In this document: one piece after another, positions 15,451-26,752 of the stretch
Position numbering within the stretch: position 1 is the stretch's first letter
Layout of the letters: each line of letters begins with the position of its first letter
DNA from: Rhizoctonia solani
Lineage: Eukaryota > Basidiomycota > Agaricomycetes > Cantharellales > Ceratobasidiaceae
DNA length: 64,000 nt
Direction of reading: 5' to 3'
Assembly: GCF_016906535.1 (NCBI RefSeq)
Contig: NC_057370.1
Location: forward strand, 2,046,001-2,110,000
The notes under the pieces: model-generated
The model's input: the letters and a program-made list of their open reading frames with translations, nothing else
Told to the model about the DNA's origin: nothing
Database searches by the model: none
Program-made: the position numbers and the translations under genes

Positions 15451-15560
15451 GGCACGGTCGTTGTCACGAAGGTGTTTGGGGTTTAGACAACCGCGTCGAA
15501 CACAGCGCTTATAGGTGGCTGTGCTACTGGCGCTTGGTATCCATCTCTCTCTCGACCGCG
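15451..15560. promoter_or_regulatory. Candidate bidirectional promoter, Cdc14 / TBC gene
   Basis: Only about 110 bp separate the proposed start codons of the two diverging genes. The stretch is GC-rich and has no TATA-like element. Shared promoter function is inferred from the spacing alone. Confidence 0.4.
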
Positions 15561-18500
15561 ATGGAGAGCGCGGACTTGGCGCGATGGCAGCGCTTTGCCT
15601 CGAAAGGCGGAATAGGGAAATCCACTGCCCTTGTCGATCGAATTGCAGAGCGTGATGGGGACCTCATGTTTCTCAAGGTATTTATTTTTCTACTTTTACT
15701 ATGATATCAGACTTTGACCTTTTTCAGGACGATGAGATAGTAGTCCTCATGCAATTGCCTGAGGCAGGGTATTACTTGGTGAGCGATAAGCTAAGCTCCC
15801 CTATAAATTTGCTGATTTTTTGCAGGGATTTTGTGAGGGCGTTGTTGGGCGTTTTGCTATTACGGATGTACAAGTGCATGGTAAACTGAAACGCGCGGTT
15901 ATGGCTCGACGTCCCGCTTCCGGTAACCCTGCATCCCCCAATCCGTCTCCTATTGCACTTGCTGCGACTCCCAGCCCCGCTGTACCCCATACTACTACTC
16001 TATTACCTCTGCGTGCAAGCGTAAACGAGACTAGTGTATCTGGCCCACATTCGGTGTGTTTTTCATTTCTCTGTTCGGGGTATTTACTGATGCTATCATA
16101 GAGCGATAATGGCACAGGCGTGTCTGCGTGGCTAGCCTCTCAACCGTCGCCTCCGTCTCATGAGAACATCCCCATCACGGAAACCGAACCCGAGCCGCCG
16201 GTATCGCGGAGAACAGAGTCTATTTCATTGCCGCACCCTTCTTCTCCACTCGACCCGCAGGATTCTCCATTACGCGAGAAGGACCCAGCTTCTTCATTAC
16301 GTCCGTCCAAATCCCAGCGTACCTCCCCGTCAAGTTCTCCATCATCATCAACCCGTAACCGTCCTCCGTTGCATGTTGACACATCGCCCCCTGTTTCTGT
16401 TCCCCAACGAGAATCTCAGTCCTTGGCAAGCCTCGTATCCACGGAAGCCAGTCCACTCTCAGACGAGTCTGTCTACTCCTTACACCGGGGACAGAGTGGC
16501 ACGGAGATTCATCGGGAGCCTGAGCATGGAGAGAAAGTCCCGCAATTTCAGTCCCAAGCAAATATGCGCAGGAGCGAGGCTGGGAGCATTCAGGGATTTG
16601 CTAGCTCATACCAACCAAATCCGAACGATGCTGAAACCGAGTCGCGTGCCGACATGGAATCTTCAATCTCGCGGACATCAACGCCGAGTATCGGGGACCC
16701 ATTCCAGCACGATCAGCCAAGCACAAGTAGCCAGCTTTCATCCCCTACTCAACTTCGAGCGTTGCCTAGAACTACGAATGACAGTGCCCGACCTGTTCAG
16801 GTAGTCAGAACGCCACGCGAAGGAGGTATAGGGTCACGGGCCGAAGGTAGCTTGTATTCTGCGGACCGGGAGTCAAGATACTCAAATCAAGCTCTAGACG
16901 CCACTGCCTCTGGTAATGGACGAGTAGTATCTACTTCATTATCGGACGCTGGAGCCGGGATTGGGCTGTCTCTTATGGGTGGTTGTTAGGGTCTCGAGGA
17001 GATAGTGATAGCGAGAGTGATTATGGCCAACCGAGTGAAGACGAGGCTGATGTCCCGAGTCAATCACATAGGGAGAGTCCGGGGCGAGAGCAAAGCCAGG
17101 GGTCAGCAACCAAAGCCACACGCATGGAGGCGACGAGGGACTTTACCGTACCAATTCGATGATACACCAACCAAGGAGTGGGGACGTCACCCCGCTCGGA
17201 ACTGGTTCGATGACCCCCTTAAATGGGCTTATCGACTAGCCAGAGCCCCAGTTTGACAAATTCGAGGTCGTCAACGCCACCATTTGGATTCGAACTTGAC
17301 CCCACAACCAGTCTATCACAGGACACGAGGTTTGGAGGCAAAGCTACGGGAGACACATTGACCAGCGACTTGAAGGCCCCCACGGAGGAAACAAAGTTAG
17401 CATTGACGAGCGATGCCTCAAGTTCACCAGCCAATAGCTCAAAGGATGCTCATTCAGAGACGGGGCCAATCCATCCGACAGAGGAAGGTAGCTCTGACAA
17501 TGAGTCTGACTACGGGGAGGAAGTGGGTCAGTCGGCTCTGGTTCTCAGGTCCCGCCCCCTGGCAGTGATGCGTTCCCCCGTTATTCAACGAGTCCATGCA
17601 ACAGCACGATGATGATAACGATTTTGACCTTCCTCCCGTCCGACCGCCGTATCACCGTGCTTCTACGTCTATTCGCTCAATTACGTCTTCAGATGCGGGT
17701 GGATACTATGACGATGCAATTTACGATCATTACCGGTACTCTCAGATATCCATGGCCGCTCGCAGTGTCCGTATGTCAGTCTTTGGGGCTGAAGAAATTC
17801 CACCTCTACCAAATAGCGGAGAACTTGAGCGTGAGCCAGGAGTAGCCGAAAGAAGAGACAAACAGTTCGCCCCGCTAAACCTCTCTCCAAAATCAGGCCC
17901 ACAAGGATCGTTATCCTCCCCTGGTTCTCAGATTCAGTTCTCGCCTGGCCTGAATGGCCCCAAATCACCCAGTGTGCGATCTCCGCTTGGGCAAGGAGAA
18001 CCTGCTTCTCCTCGATTAATGGCTACGAACACTTCGCCACTCGCTGCTGGGCCAATCTTTCAGACACAAATGGCAACCCGAGATAACTCCGGCGAAATTA
18101 GACGAAAGTGAAGACAGGCAGGTGGATAAGAATGGTACATCTTTATCACTGAAAACAACTGAACTGCCCGTAACGGCCTCATCTGCTACGATTGGAGCAC
18201 TTGTTACTTCTCCTGGAGGACTTGGGCTTCCTCTCTCGCCTGGTGCCTCTGGTCCTCCTTCTCCGTTATCCCTAATCTTGCTAGTACACTGCGTCAGGTA
18301 ATAGAACAGCACCGTGCTCCCGAACCCGGATTACAAGCACCACTCCAAGCAGAAATTGTTGACCAAGAACCTATGCTTGGAAGTCCTGCTGCGGTTAATA
18401 GTCCACAACAAGGATACTCAGCTTATGAGCCTAGCCCCATCGCTAGCCTACAGCGTCGTCCTTCGAGGTTCGCACCACACCCGAACGCACCTAAACCTGC

Positions 18501-21039
18501 TCATATGTTCGCCGCCAACGCCTCCACTGGAACCCATTTGACATCGCCCGCACAAGGAGAATCCGACAATCATCCTCCGACAGGACCGCAGCACATGCGA
18601 CTTCATGATGCGTTGACTTTGGTCGTCCAGCGCCTCAGAAACAATGGGATGGCCGGTGGTACACCAACGATCATGGAAGAACACACAGCGAGCTCTCACT
18701 GAGTTGGACTCCGGTTCCTATCTCGTTTGTGTTTGACCCGGATGGGCGAAGTATACCTATGTTCAATAGACCAGCGCTTGTTCCTCAACGCGCCATTGGT
18801 GTAGCGCAGAGGAGCGCGTCGATGAATGCACATCCTAGTACGACCACTGGTGCCCCTGTAAATGGAGGCGAATACGTAGGAAGCAAGTTGAGGCCCCGAT
18901 CAAGGTCGTTCTCGGATGTACCAAGCGAACAGCTAGCAACGTACCGTGTATCAGGCGAGCAAAGGTATGCGAGTCGATTTAAGGTCTAAATATCTACTCA
19001 TGGATGGGCAGCGCACCCCGGACGCCCATGGAGCCCAATCGACCTCGTCGAGCCAGTGGTGCTACGCCCGCTACACGCAGTCCACTTATTCAACCACCTA
19101 CGCCTGGCCCTGCCCAGGGTCAGAGTACCCCTATCAAGCCCCTGAAGGGGGCTGATACACCCCTCCGTAGCCCTGTGTCACCCCCAACTAGCCCACTCAA
19201 ACAAGTTCCACCCCCACTGCCCAATGCACCATCTTCTGGATCTAGTAAAAGTCCGTTCCGCGGACTTCGACAAGTTGCATCCAACACCATGATGCGCGTT
19301 GGGCTTCAGGGCAGCATCTCATCTATGCCCACTCGACAAAGCTCCGATAATCTCCATCATTCGCCTGTTGACTCTCAGAGGAAGCCATCTGAGGATATGC
19401 CTCGTCAGAATTCGAGTGTGACAAATATCAGTTCTCCTACGAGTCCCTCTACTTCACCCATGGCGTCCAGCCATGTATCCTTGAACTCAAAGATTTCTTC
19501 AACAGGACTGAGGCTAGCCGGAGCTAACCGACCGGCTACAGACACGCCCACAACGCCATTATCTCCCATAGCTTCGGTTGAGCCTACAGAAGAGACCGTC
19601 CATTACAACGATATGGACTTTGACATGGTTAAACCTATGCGGAGTCGTGTATCCACAATGAGAACTAGCGAAGATGGCAGACAGTCCATCTCGCGTAGTT
19701 CCCAACATAGTGATCACCCTAGGGGACACCAAGACGATGGACATGAACATAGCCCAACATCACCCATTGTATCATTACCTCCGAACCAAACGCACGTTCC
19801 TTCCACGCCGGTACTCACTGCAAAGGCTGGAAGCCACAACAGTCTGACCACGTCCGATTCAATCGCGGCGCATATATCTAGAGAACAACGGTGGATTTCG
19901 ACAATGCAAGTCGTCCCTTCACCTTCTGTCCGCCGAAACAAGAAGATAAAGAAGTTATTATTGGAGGGCGTTCCTGCTTCAGTCCGAGGGGTTGTATGGT
20001 ATGGCTAAGTGTAGCATTTGTCCTCATATTCTGACCACATAATCTCAGGCTATACTTGACGGATAGCAAGGCTCGACGGATGGTTGGCGTGTATTCCCAA
20101 TTGGCCAAGCGTGGAAAGGTTCCTGCCACACCCGAGATAATCAAAGATGCTGAACTGTCAGTAAATTCAGGATATACCTCTTTTTAGCGCTAACCCCCTC
20201 TCAGCTGCTTTGTCGCACAGCCCCATCTCCAGTCACCCAGCGGGCCTGTTGTGACCATCTTGCAGGCATACCTGACCATGGTTCCTGATGTAACCTACCA
20301 CCAAGGTCTTTGCCAAGTTGCTGGTAACTTATTGATGCATTCTCCCGAAGAGGATGCCTTTTGGACCTTCGTTGCTCTCATGGACAAGTACCTCCGAGGA
20401 TACTGTACTGTGCAGTTAACTCGCTTCAGATGGAAGCTGATTCGGTATTTTTCGCTAAAACCTTGGAATCCAATGATCCGCAACTGGCGACTAAGCTATT
20501 CGTGAGTATTTATCTAGTGATTCTTACTACGCTACTTACTCCCGAGTAGCGAGATTTGGGTCTGCTTGCTGGTGACTTCTGTAAACCATGGTGAGTTGAA
20601 CCATTGGTCTACACTTACAATTGTCTAACAAACATAGGATATTATCCGGCTTCTTAGGCGTGGTACCTTTCGAACAGCTGCCGTATTTGGGATATATTCT
20701 CGAGGGTATGCGTTTAACGGGGGTTTCCCTCAAATAGTTTACTGACCCGTACAAATACAGGAGCACCATTCTTATTTAGAGTCGGTCTTGTTCTCTTGGG
20801 CTACTTGAAGAAGGAAATATTGGCTCTTACCCCCAAGTCTTCCCCTGGGGCACTGGATTGTCTGCTCTCTATCTCCTCAAACTCTCCCGGCTGACCCCGA
20901 CCAATTAATCGCCTCGGCCTACGCGGTCAGGTTTAAAGATGACGATATGCGCAAGATGCGCCCCAAAATCGAATCTCAGCTTCGAAAGGAACCTGGATTC
21001 ACGCGTCCAGTCCTCACCCGTGATGCACTGAGGAAGTAA
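15561..21039 (+). CDS. SH3-like plus TBC (Rab-GAP type) protein with long disordered middle
   Basis: Start 15561 gives MESADLARWQRFASKGGIGK, then an SH3-like fold (DGDLMFLK, DDEIVVLMQL, YYLGFCEGVVGRFAI) over residues about 30-70. Roughly 1,100 residues of Ser/Pro/Thr-rich sequence follow (16100-19850). The C-terminal TBC domain runs from WISTMQVVPSPSVRRNKKIKKLL and GVPASVRGVVW through IIKDAEL, VTYHQGLCQVAGNLL (glutamine finger in YHQG), EEDAFWTFVALMDKYL and LFRVGLVLLGYLKKE to LRKEPGFTRPVL and stop. TBC domains stimulate GTP hydrolysis by Rab GTPases with paired Arg and Gln fingers; here the expected arginine in I-x-x-D-x-x-R reads Leu. The disordered part changes frame about six times (for example near 16985, 17215, 17590, 18110, 18280, 18700 and 18985). 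Since each new frame keeps the same composition, I treat it as one gene with consensus errors. Confidence 0.8.
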
Positions 21040-21292
21040 TATGTAGTATCCTCTGATTCGTTCCACAGTCTGCGATACCCTAGCTTTGAAAGCATAGCAT
21101 ACACTACCTATCTCTTTACATGCAATACACCCAACCATCATCCATTTCTTATTCTTGTTAATACTTTTGTGCATCACCGAGGTGCTCGTTCCTGCTGTTG
21201 CTACTAGTCTTCCTTGCGTTCTGTGGTATAGTTATAGTGGAGAACAATATAATTGGTAATTCGACAAGACATAATTGGTAGATTCTATAATA

Positions 21293-24149
21293 TCACTGGC
21301 CTTCAACCACCTCCACAGTTAAATCACCATCCCCCGTAACGGCGTCATCTGCTAGACTTGATCCTGGTTCAATTGAAGCCATTTCTGGGTCGTTTTTAGC
21401 GGTATCGCGGTATGCTTGATCTTCCGAGAGAAGTGTGAGGTTGGTCTGATGGAATGAACTCGTCTCGGTCTTCGTAACCTCACGAAGCGCCATTGTTGCA
21501 TAGGCAGACGTCCCTAGTGTAAGCCTGATTTGCAACGCCATAAATTTACCATGAATATCTATCATTGGTTTGTCCAATCCAAGAATAGCATCTTCATCTG
21601 ATTGAGCCAATGGAACATTAGGATCGGTATACCTCATTGTCGTCCAAGATAAAGCTTTGGGTGGTGTATGATCTTCCGATATGAGCCTCCCAAGGCATAC
21701 TCTCTGGCGGAACTGTCAATAATGCATATCGGTTACAATATAACTCGTACTTCTGCTTATGTTTTGAAGTCATTCGGATCCAGTCCATCCAGTTTCAAGA
21801 ATTCCCGGTACATATTTCCAAGTTCGCCCCCAGCTACGTCCGTCCCCGGCAAAGGCATAACGATATCAAACATCGAATAATGAGGCAAATCTTCTTCAGC
21901 CAATATCTTGACCTTCCTAGGTGCGGTCCGCTTGCCACTTTCCATTCTTTTCTCACTTTCTCTGTCATGCTCAAAATATCAACTACGCGCATATACAGCC
22001 TGTATGTACAAGGGCTCACCCGTTGCCGAGGTCGTCAATATCCTCTTTTACTACTTTCCCACTTTCACCAGCGTCGTCAAGTTTTCACCTTCGTTTTCAT
22101 CGCCTTCTCTCGTTCTGAGCTATTATTGGTACCTTCATCATCGTACACGACGTCTCCGACAACCGGGTACGACCAAATGACTTGATACGCTCGGATACGA
22201 TGGCATTCCACACGTAGGATTGATATGCGTGCACGTACATAAGGCGTAGATTTCGAGGTATCTATTCAGGAATAGAGCTGAATAGTTTATCACATGAGTT
22301 AAATTTAACTTACCGCCGATAGCCCTCCCAATAAATTCCTGTCAGTGCCACATGTTTCTTGTAGTTCTCCAGTATACATCTCTCTCTGCTACGCATCGGC
22401 GCGGGATCAGGCGCAGTGCTTTCTCCAGGTCCTTTTCCTCGGTCCATGCACGTCGCCCAGCCTCAGTTTCCGGGTACTCTCCGGGACGTGGTCTAAGCAA
22501 GAGCGAAGTGGCAAGCCTCCAATCGGATCGAAGAAGGGCAGCCCAATAGAATGAGTGGGAATAGCTGATGTTCCAAAGCGTTGCATTCCTGCCACGCTTT
22601 TAGGTATTTTGGACACTCTGATAGAGAGAATTGACTAACCATAATAATTAATGAACCCATTCTCTTTTAGCGAGCCCATCGCTTTGTCAATCACCTCTGA
22701 CTCTGCCTTCACATTTCTGTTGGAGTGTTTAATAAGCTTGCAAATTTGACAGAGAAATTGTAGCACCTGAGTGTAATCACAAATTCATTCCCTTTCAACA
22801 TTCCTAACTCTAGATACCCTTTTCGGTAGTTTGATATCGGAAACTCGCACGCCCCTCTCTCCTCTGTTTGACTACATCTTCAGGAGATCGACGACCGGTT
22901 AAACTGTTGGTAATTTTCCAAACATCTTCCACAGTGAATCGGCCACGCTTTAAACATACACGTTGAGTGGTCACTCCTCTCTTGTCTTTTGTGCCTGCTG
23001 TAGAGAGTTCTCGAGGTGGAACCTTGAGCAAGCGTGCAAGATGGCCGAGGCGTCTTGTGTCTCGATTCGTCTTTTGAAGTGTAAAATGAATATAAGATGG
23101 CAGAACGGGAGATCGATCTACAGGATATTCTATTAGGCAGGATAACTTCAGTGGCTCAATTCCACCTACCGTGACCTCCGCGCCCTCTACCACGCCCCGG
23201 AACCTCGGTGAGCCTTTATAATCACCCTTGACCCTTCCTCCTCAGTTGCTTCATTGGTTTCGGTCTCGAACTTTCCTTTAAACAGGTTTCGGACATTTTG
23301 GTGCACAGATGTCCGCATCTCCTTGCTGGGGATTGGCTAGGGATTTGACATGAGTACGAGTACGGATATCAAGGCTCTAAGTGTACTGACATCCGTGAGG
23401 ACCCGTCTCAAATCTTCCCTCTGTACTCCTCCGCGCTCCCGTCCTCGCCCTCGCCCTCGCCCTCGCCCTCCCTTCCTCTTCCTCTGCCGTTATCCGCTTG
23501 TGAAAGCTGGCCAATTTCCTCGGTATTCAAGTTTACTTCGTCAGACCGTGCTTCACCCTTTGGCCGACCCTCCCATCCGCTATCACTTATCAAACCTAAA
23601 GGAGGTTCCGGTCCTTCGTCGTATAGCTGCTTTAGTTTCATGCGAACATCCTCGGATAACAGTTTCCGAGAGTTTGCATCCACGTTCGCATCCCATTGCC
23701 CGCTCGCAGTTTCAATTTCCTCTGAAACAACTTCTTGAGCTACCGGTGCTTTTGGACTTTCCGGCTTCCCTAGTTCACAGACATGGACCACATTCCCTCC
23801 AAATCTACTTCGTAGACCAAAAAATCCGTAAATCTATTGGCTCCTCTAATCATCACTAACACAAGGTTATGACATACCTTTGCTTAATGATACCTTCAAT
23901 GCTGGTGATATCACAGCTGATACTCATTTTCCAACATCCTTCTGATCCTTGAAACACATAGTCATTCAGAGCCTGACGTCCGAGCAAGGTTGTGCTAGGA
24001 GGCAACAAATTCTTCACGTCGTAAGTTTTGTTGGAAACAGTGTCCAACGGTCCGGGATCAGAGTCGATATGCAACTTCATACGTTTGGGAGGCGGCTCTG
24101 CATCATTTGAGTCCTCAATGGGGCGTGTCATGTCAGTGGAAAGCGACAT
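21293..24149 (-). CDS. PUS7: Pseudouridine synthase PUS7 (TruD family)
   Basis: Converts uridine to pseudouridine in tRNA, snRNA and mRNA. The N-terminus reads [23 protein letters not shown] (basic after an acidic start), then [18 protein letters not shown] spacer carries a Gly-Glu repeat encoded by a CTCGCC microsatellite. The catalytic motif is [12 protein letters not shown] (Asp nucleophile) near 22970-23010, followed by [21 protein letters not shown] split by an intron, and the C-terminal core [26 protein letters not shown] and [14 protein letters not shown] [14 protein letters not shown]. The end is acidic. The frame breaks by one base near 22540 (HSIG to [15 protein letters not shown]) and again near 22385, both within conserved sequence. 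It lies downstream of the kinase on the same strand. Confidence 0.9.
23442..23471. repeat. CTCGCC hexanucleotide microsatellite
   Basis: About five near-perfect CTCGCC units inside PUS7. On the coding strand they specify an alternating Gly-Glu run. Such tracts slip during replication and sequencing, so the copy number is uncertain. Confidence 0.8.
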
Positions 24150-24342
24150 GGCGAAACTTCTAGGCGTTGGGTGGTCGTCCTGAAGAAGATTCATATGCGA
24201 GCTGTTACTGTTACATACACTCTCCGAATTCGGCGTTACTGAACAAAAACACGCATATATTGCTAACAATAATGTTAACAGACATCAATTTACAGTACGA
24301 TCCAGTACATCTAACATCTGATACAAAGTTTTCATTGATGGA

Positions 24343-26028
24343 TCAACCATCTATAGGAATGACGCGGGGTAATCGCTGTTCAGGCCAGGTCCGAGCCTTC
24401 ACCTGAAAAAGCTCCCAGGGGAACCAACGCACGGACAATCCGACTAGAACGCAGATAGGGTGGTCATAGAGCTTACAGGCCCATTGATCTTGTCTTCCAC
24501 TTCCTCGACCAAGGCTTCAGCTACATCCAGAGCTACCTCGGGTACATCATCCGGAACATGAGTTGGATGCGTATCCGGAGTAATAGGGCCATCACTGGCA
24601 GCGCCCTCGTTGAATTATCGCGTGACATATGCGGAGACTGTGGATAACCGGCGGCATCTTTAAACTCTCCGGGTCGTATTTCGATAGGAATAGGGACACT
24701 CTGGTAGTTCCTGGCGCATACGATAACCCACGTCCGGGACATTCTCCGAGAAAATATCGTCAACATCGTTGATAAGGCCATGTTCCGACATATCCAAACG
24801 CAATCCCTCACAGATCCTCTCGCCAGGTCCGGAAAGTAAGCGCATATATCCTCGTAGTGCTCAATGAGTAGGTGGGGACGTCGAGCAGCGATAATGTCAA
24901 ATAAATGCCTAGCACTCTGCCGAGCAGTATGTGGTGCAAAAGCGGCCTCTGCCGGAGTAAGCAGGAGTTGATCAATTTTAGTGATGTTGGCACGTATTCC
25001 AGATATCGATATCCGAGATTTGAAGGGGATCCGGAATATGTGTAAGAGCAAAACAAGCGCATCGCGAGAGAGAGGAAGCGTGTCCGCAATATATCCTGCA
25101 GGATCTTCATAAAATAAACCGAATCCTTCATCTTGTAACTCTGCGCGTTTCCAAGGGTTCCGGCCAGTAGTCAAATTCACAAGAATTCTCCCTAGAATCT
25201 TTTTCAGCCAACTTTGAACTTCAGGATAGCATTGAACATACCAATGCCCAGATATCGTTATGCACGGTCGAGTAGGCTCTGATTTTGGGAAACCCAATAC
25301 ACTCTATCAAGATGTATGAGCTCTCGTGGAAGATATAGAAGGAGAGGGGCTTGCCAGGAGACATGTAAAATTCGCTTCCACACCTGAAGTCTTGACTAAA
25401 TGTGTCCCGGGTTGCAAGTCCAAGTCGGTCAGCAAAATTGTATTTCCTTTGCGACATAGAATGTTTCTAATCTGACTTTAGTTATACAATGGGAATTGGA
25501 ATAAAGGTACTTTCCAGGCTTGAGGTCGCGATGGTAAACCCCCTTCGCGTGGCAAAACTCAACAGCATCGAGCAACTGGACGAAAACCTTTTTGATCATG
25601 GCATCATTACCAAAGTAAAACTCGTCCTCTGATACACTTGAACAAGTCTCCGTCAGTGTAAAGATCCATAACAGCATAGTAAGCCATTTGATCAACGAAA
25701 ACACTGTGGAGTGTAACAATGTTCGGGTGCTCGGAAACGCGAGAGTGATGGGCATTTCGTGTTCTATCTGGCGACGACGCTCTGAGCCAATACCAGCAGC
25801 AGACAGAACCTTAACAGCGACAGGCCTATTGTCGGGAAGTTGCGATCCAGCCCCTATATAAACGACTCCAAAAGCCCCAGTCCCGAGAACCTCACCAAGA
25901 CGAAGGCCGCCCTTGACCTTTGTCCCCTTCAAGTCAAGCATCCACTGAGGAAAATGAGTGCCACGGCTATCGGAGGAAAATGACAAGCCGGGGGAGCGAA
26001 TAACAGGGTCAGACGCGTGGCGAGGCAT
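24343..26028 (-). CDS. Ser/Thr protein kinase, ran1/SKS1/VHS1-like
   Basis: Kinase domain near the N-terminus after MPRHASDPVIRSPG: glycine loop LGTGAFGVVYIG, VAIK-type lysine in RPVAVKVL, catalytic loop YHRDLKP, NILCRKGNTILLTD leading into the DFG site, SEFYMSPE, and the helix-F region NDIWALGRILVNLTTGRNPW. The NPW motif is typical of the fungal ran1/KSP1/SKS1 group, which acts in nutrient and meiotic control. The remaining C-terminal half is not recognised. Frame breaks of one base fall after HEMPI, at LFKCI/SEDEF, and at the DFG itself (about 25423, reads D-L-D or L-G depending on frame). One intron (25304-25354) begins GCAAGC rather than GT. The end at 24343 assumes a last exon ending PRVIPIDG; an earlier stop at 24533 is the alternative. 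Confidence 0.8.
25304..25354 (-). other. GC-AG intron in the kinase gene
   Basis: Intron of 51 bases with donor GCAAGC and acceptor ATAG. Removing it joins YMSP to ECIGFPK and restores the conserved APE-like motif SPE of the activation segment. No GT donor nearby gives the right frame. Confidence 0.65.
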
Positions 26029-26160
26029 AGTGAGATGCGGTGCCCTGGGGCCAAGTATCGTGCTTCGAGTCCGCCGGGATGCGTCGAGTTCGTCGGCTTG
26101 GTGTCGAGATTGTTGGTGTGTTGATGCCCGGGAAGAACGAATTAACCCCCGGTGTTGGCC

Positions 26161-26167
26161 TTTTATA
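26161..26167 (-). promoter_or_regulatory. TATA-like box of the kinase gene
   Basis: TATAAAA followed by GG on the minus strand, about 135 bases before the kinase start codon at 26028. Confidence 0.4.
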
Positions 26168-26698
26168 CGCTTGAAGAGTTAGACAGGGGCAAGAGGTCAT
26201 GCCCAGTTCCATTCACTCGACCCCTGTCGAATAATAGTAAAGTACACAACCCTGTGTGGGATGCCCGCTGAAATAGTCTATCACTTTGTCCTATTTTCGT
26301 TCAGACCAGTTTGCATGGTATCTCCGGATTCAATTATATTGAATGGTGGGTATGGAACAAAGCCTTCTGGGTGTACGCTATTTGCCCTGTACCTACTATA
26401 TATATGCATGGGACGCGATCGGGAGGGAAAACCAAAGCAGAACTTTGCTTGTGTAGCACCCCAGCCTAACATAGCTCACAAAGTTGTCGATTAGGGTATT
26501 TTACGAGTGCATCGCGAGAAGGAGCTGAGTCTATTTTCTGGTGCCCCGGTTGATGTGGTTATAACATTAAAGTTACGATCGAAAAGCCTCGGAGCTCGCA
26601 CCGGTTCGGCGCTTAGCGAGGGATCTACTACCCCATTTGGCTATTCGACCGTGGTTGGAATTGGCCTGTGACCTTACGCGGTGGGTGCTTGATTCTGC

Positions 26699-26704
26699 TA
26701 TAAA
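26699..26704 (+). promoter_or_regulatory. TATA box of xylitol dehydrogenase
   Basis: TATAAA about 50 bases before the start codon at 26753. Confidence 0.5.
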
Positions 26705-26752
26705 TCCGGTGGAGAATTTACGCACTCGCTATTCGACAACCCTTCGACCATC

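Larger units (their letters stand above)
26029..26752. other. Divergent promoter region, kinase / xylitol dehydrogenase
   Basis: About 720 bp with no credible gene. It holds a TATA-like box for each flanking gene, at 26161 (minus) and 26699 (plus). Confidence 0.5.

Noticed and set aside
23350..23859. Plus-strand frame of 169 codons with RPRPRPRP repeats
   Set aside because: It is the antisense of the Gly-Glu repeat and nearby PUS7 exons.
24343..26028. The kinase as a pseudogene because its DFG motif is broken
   Set aside because: The breaks are single bases and conserved sequence continues in the next frame, as in eS12, so consensus error is the simpler reading.
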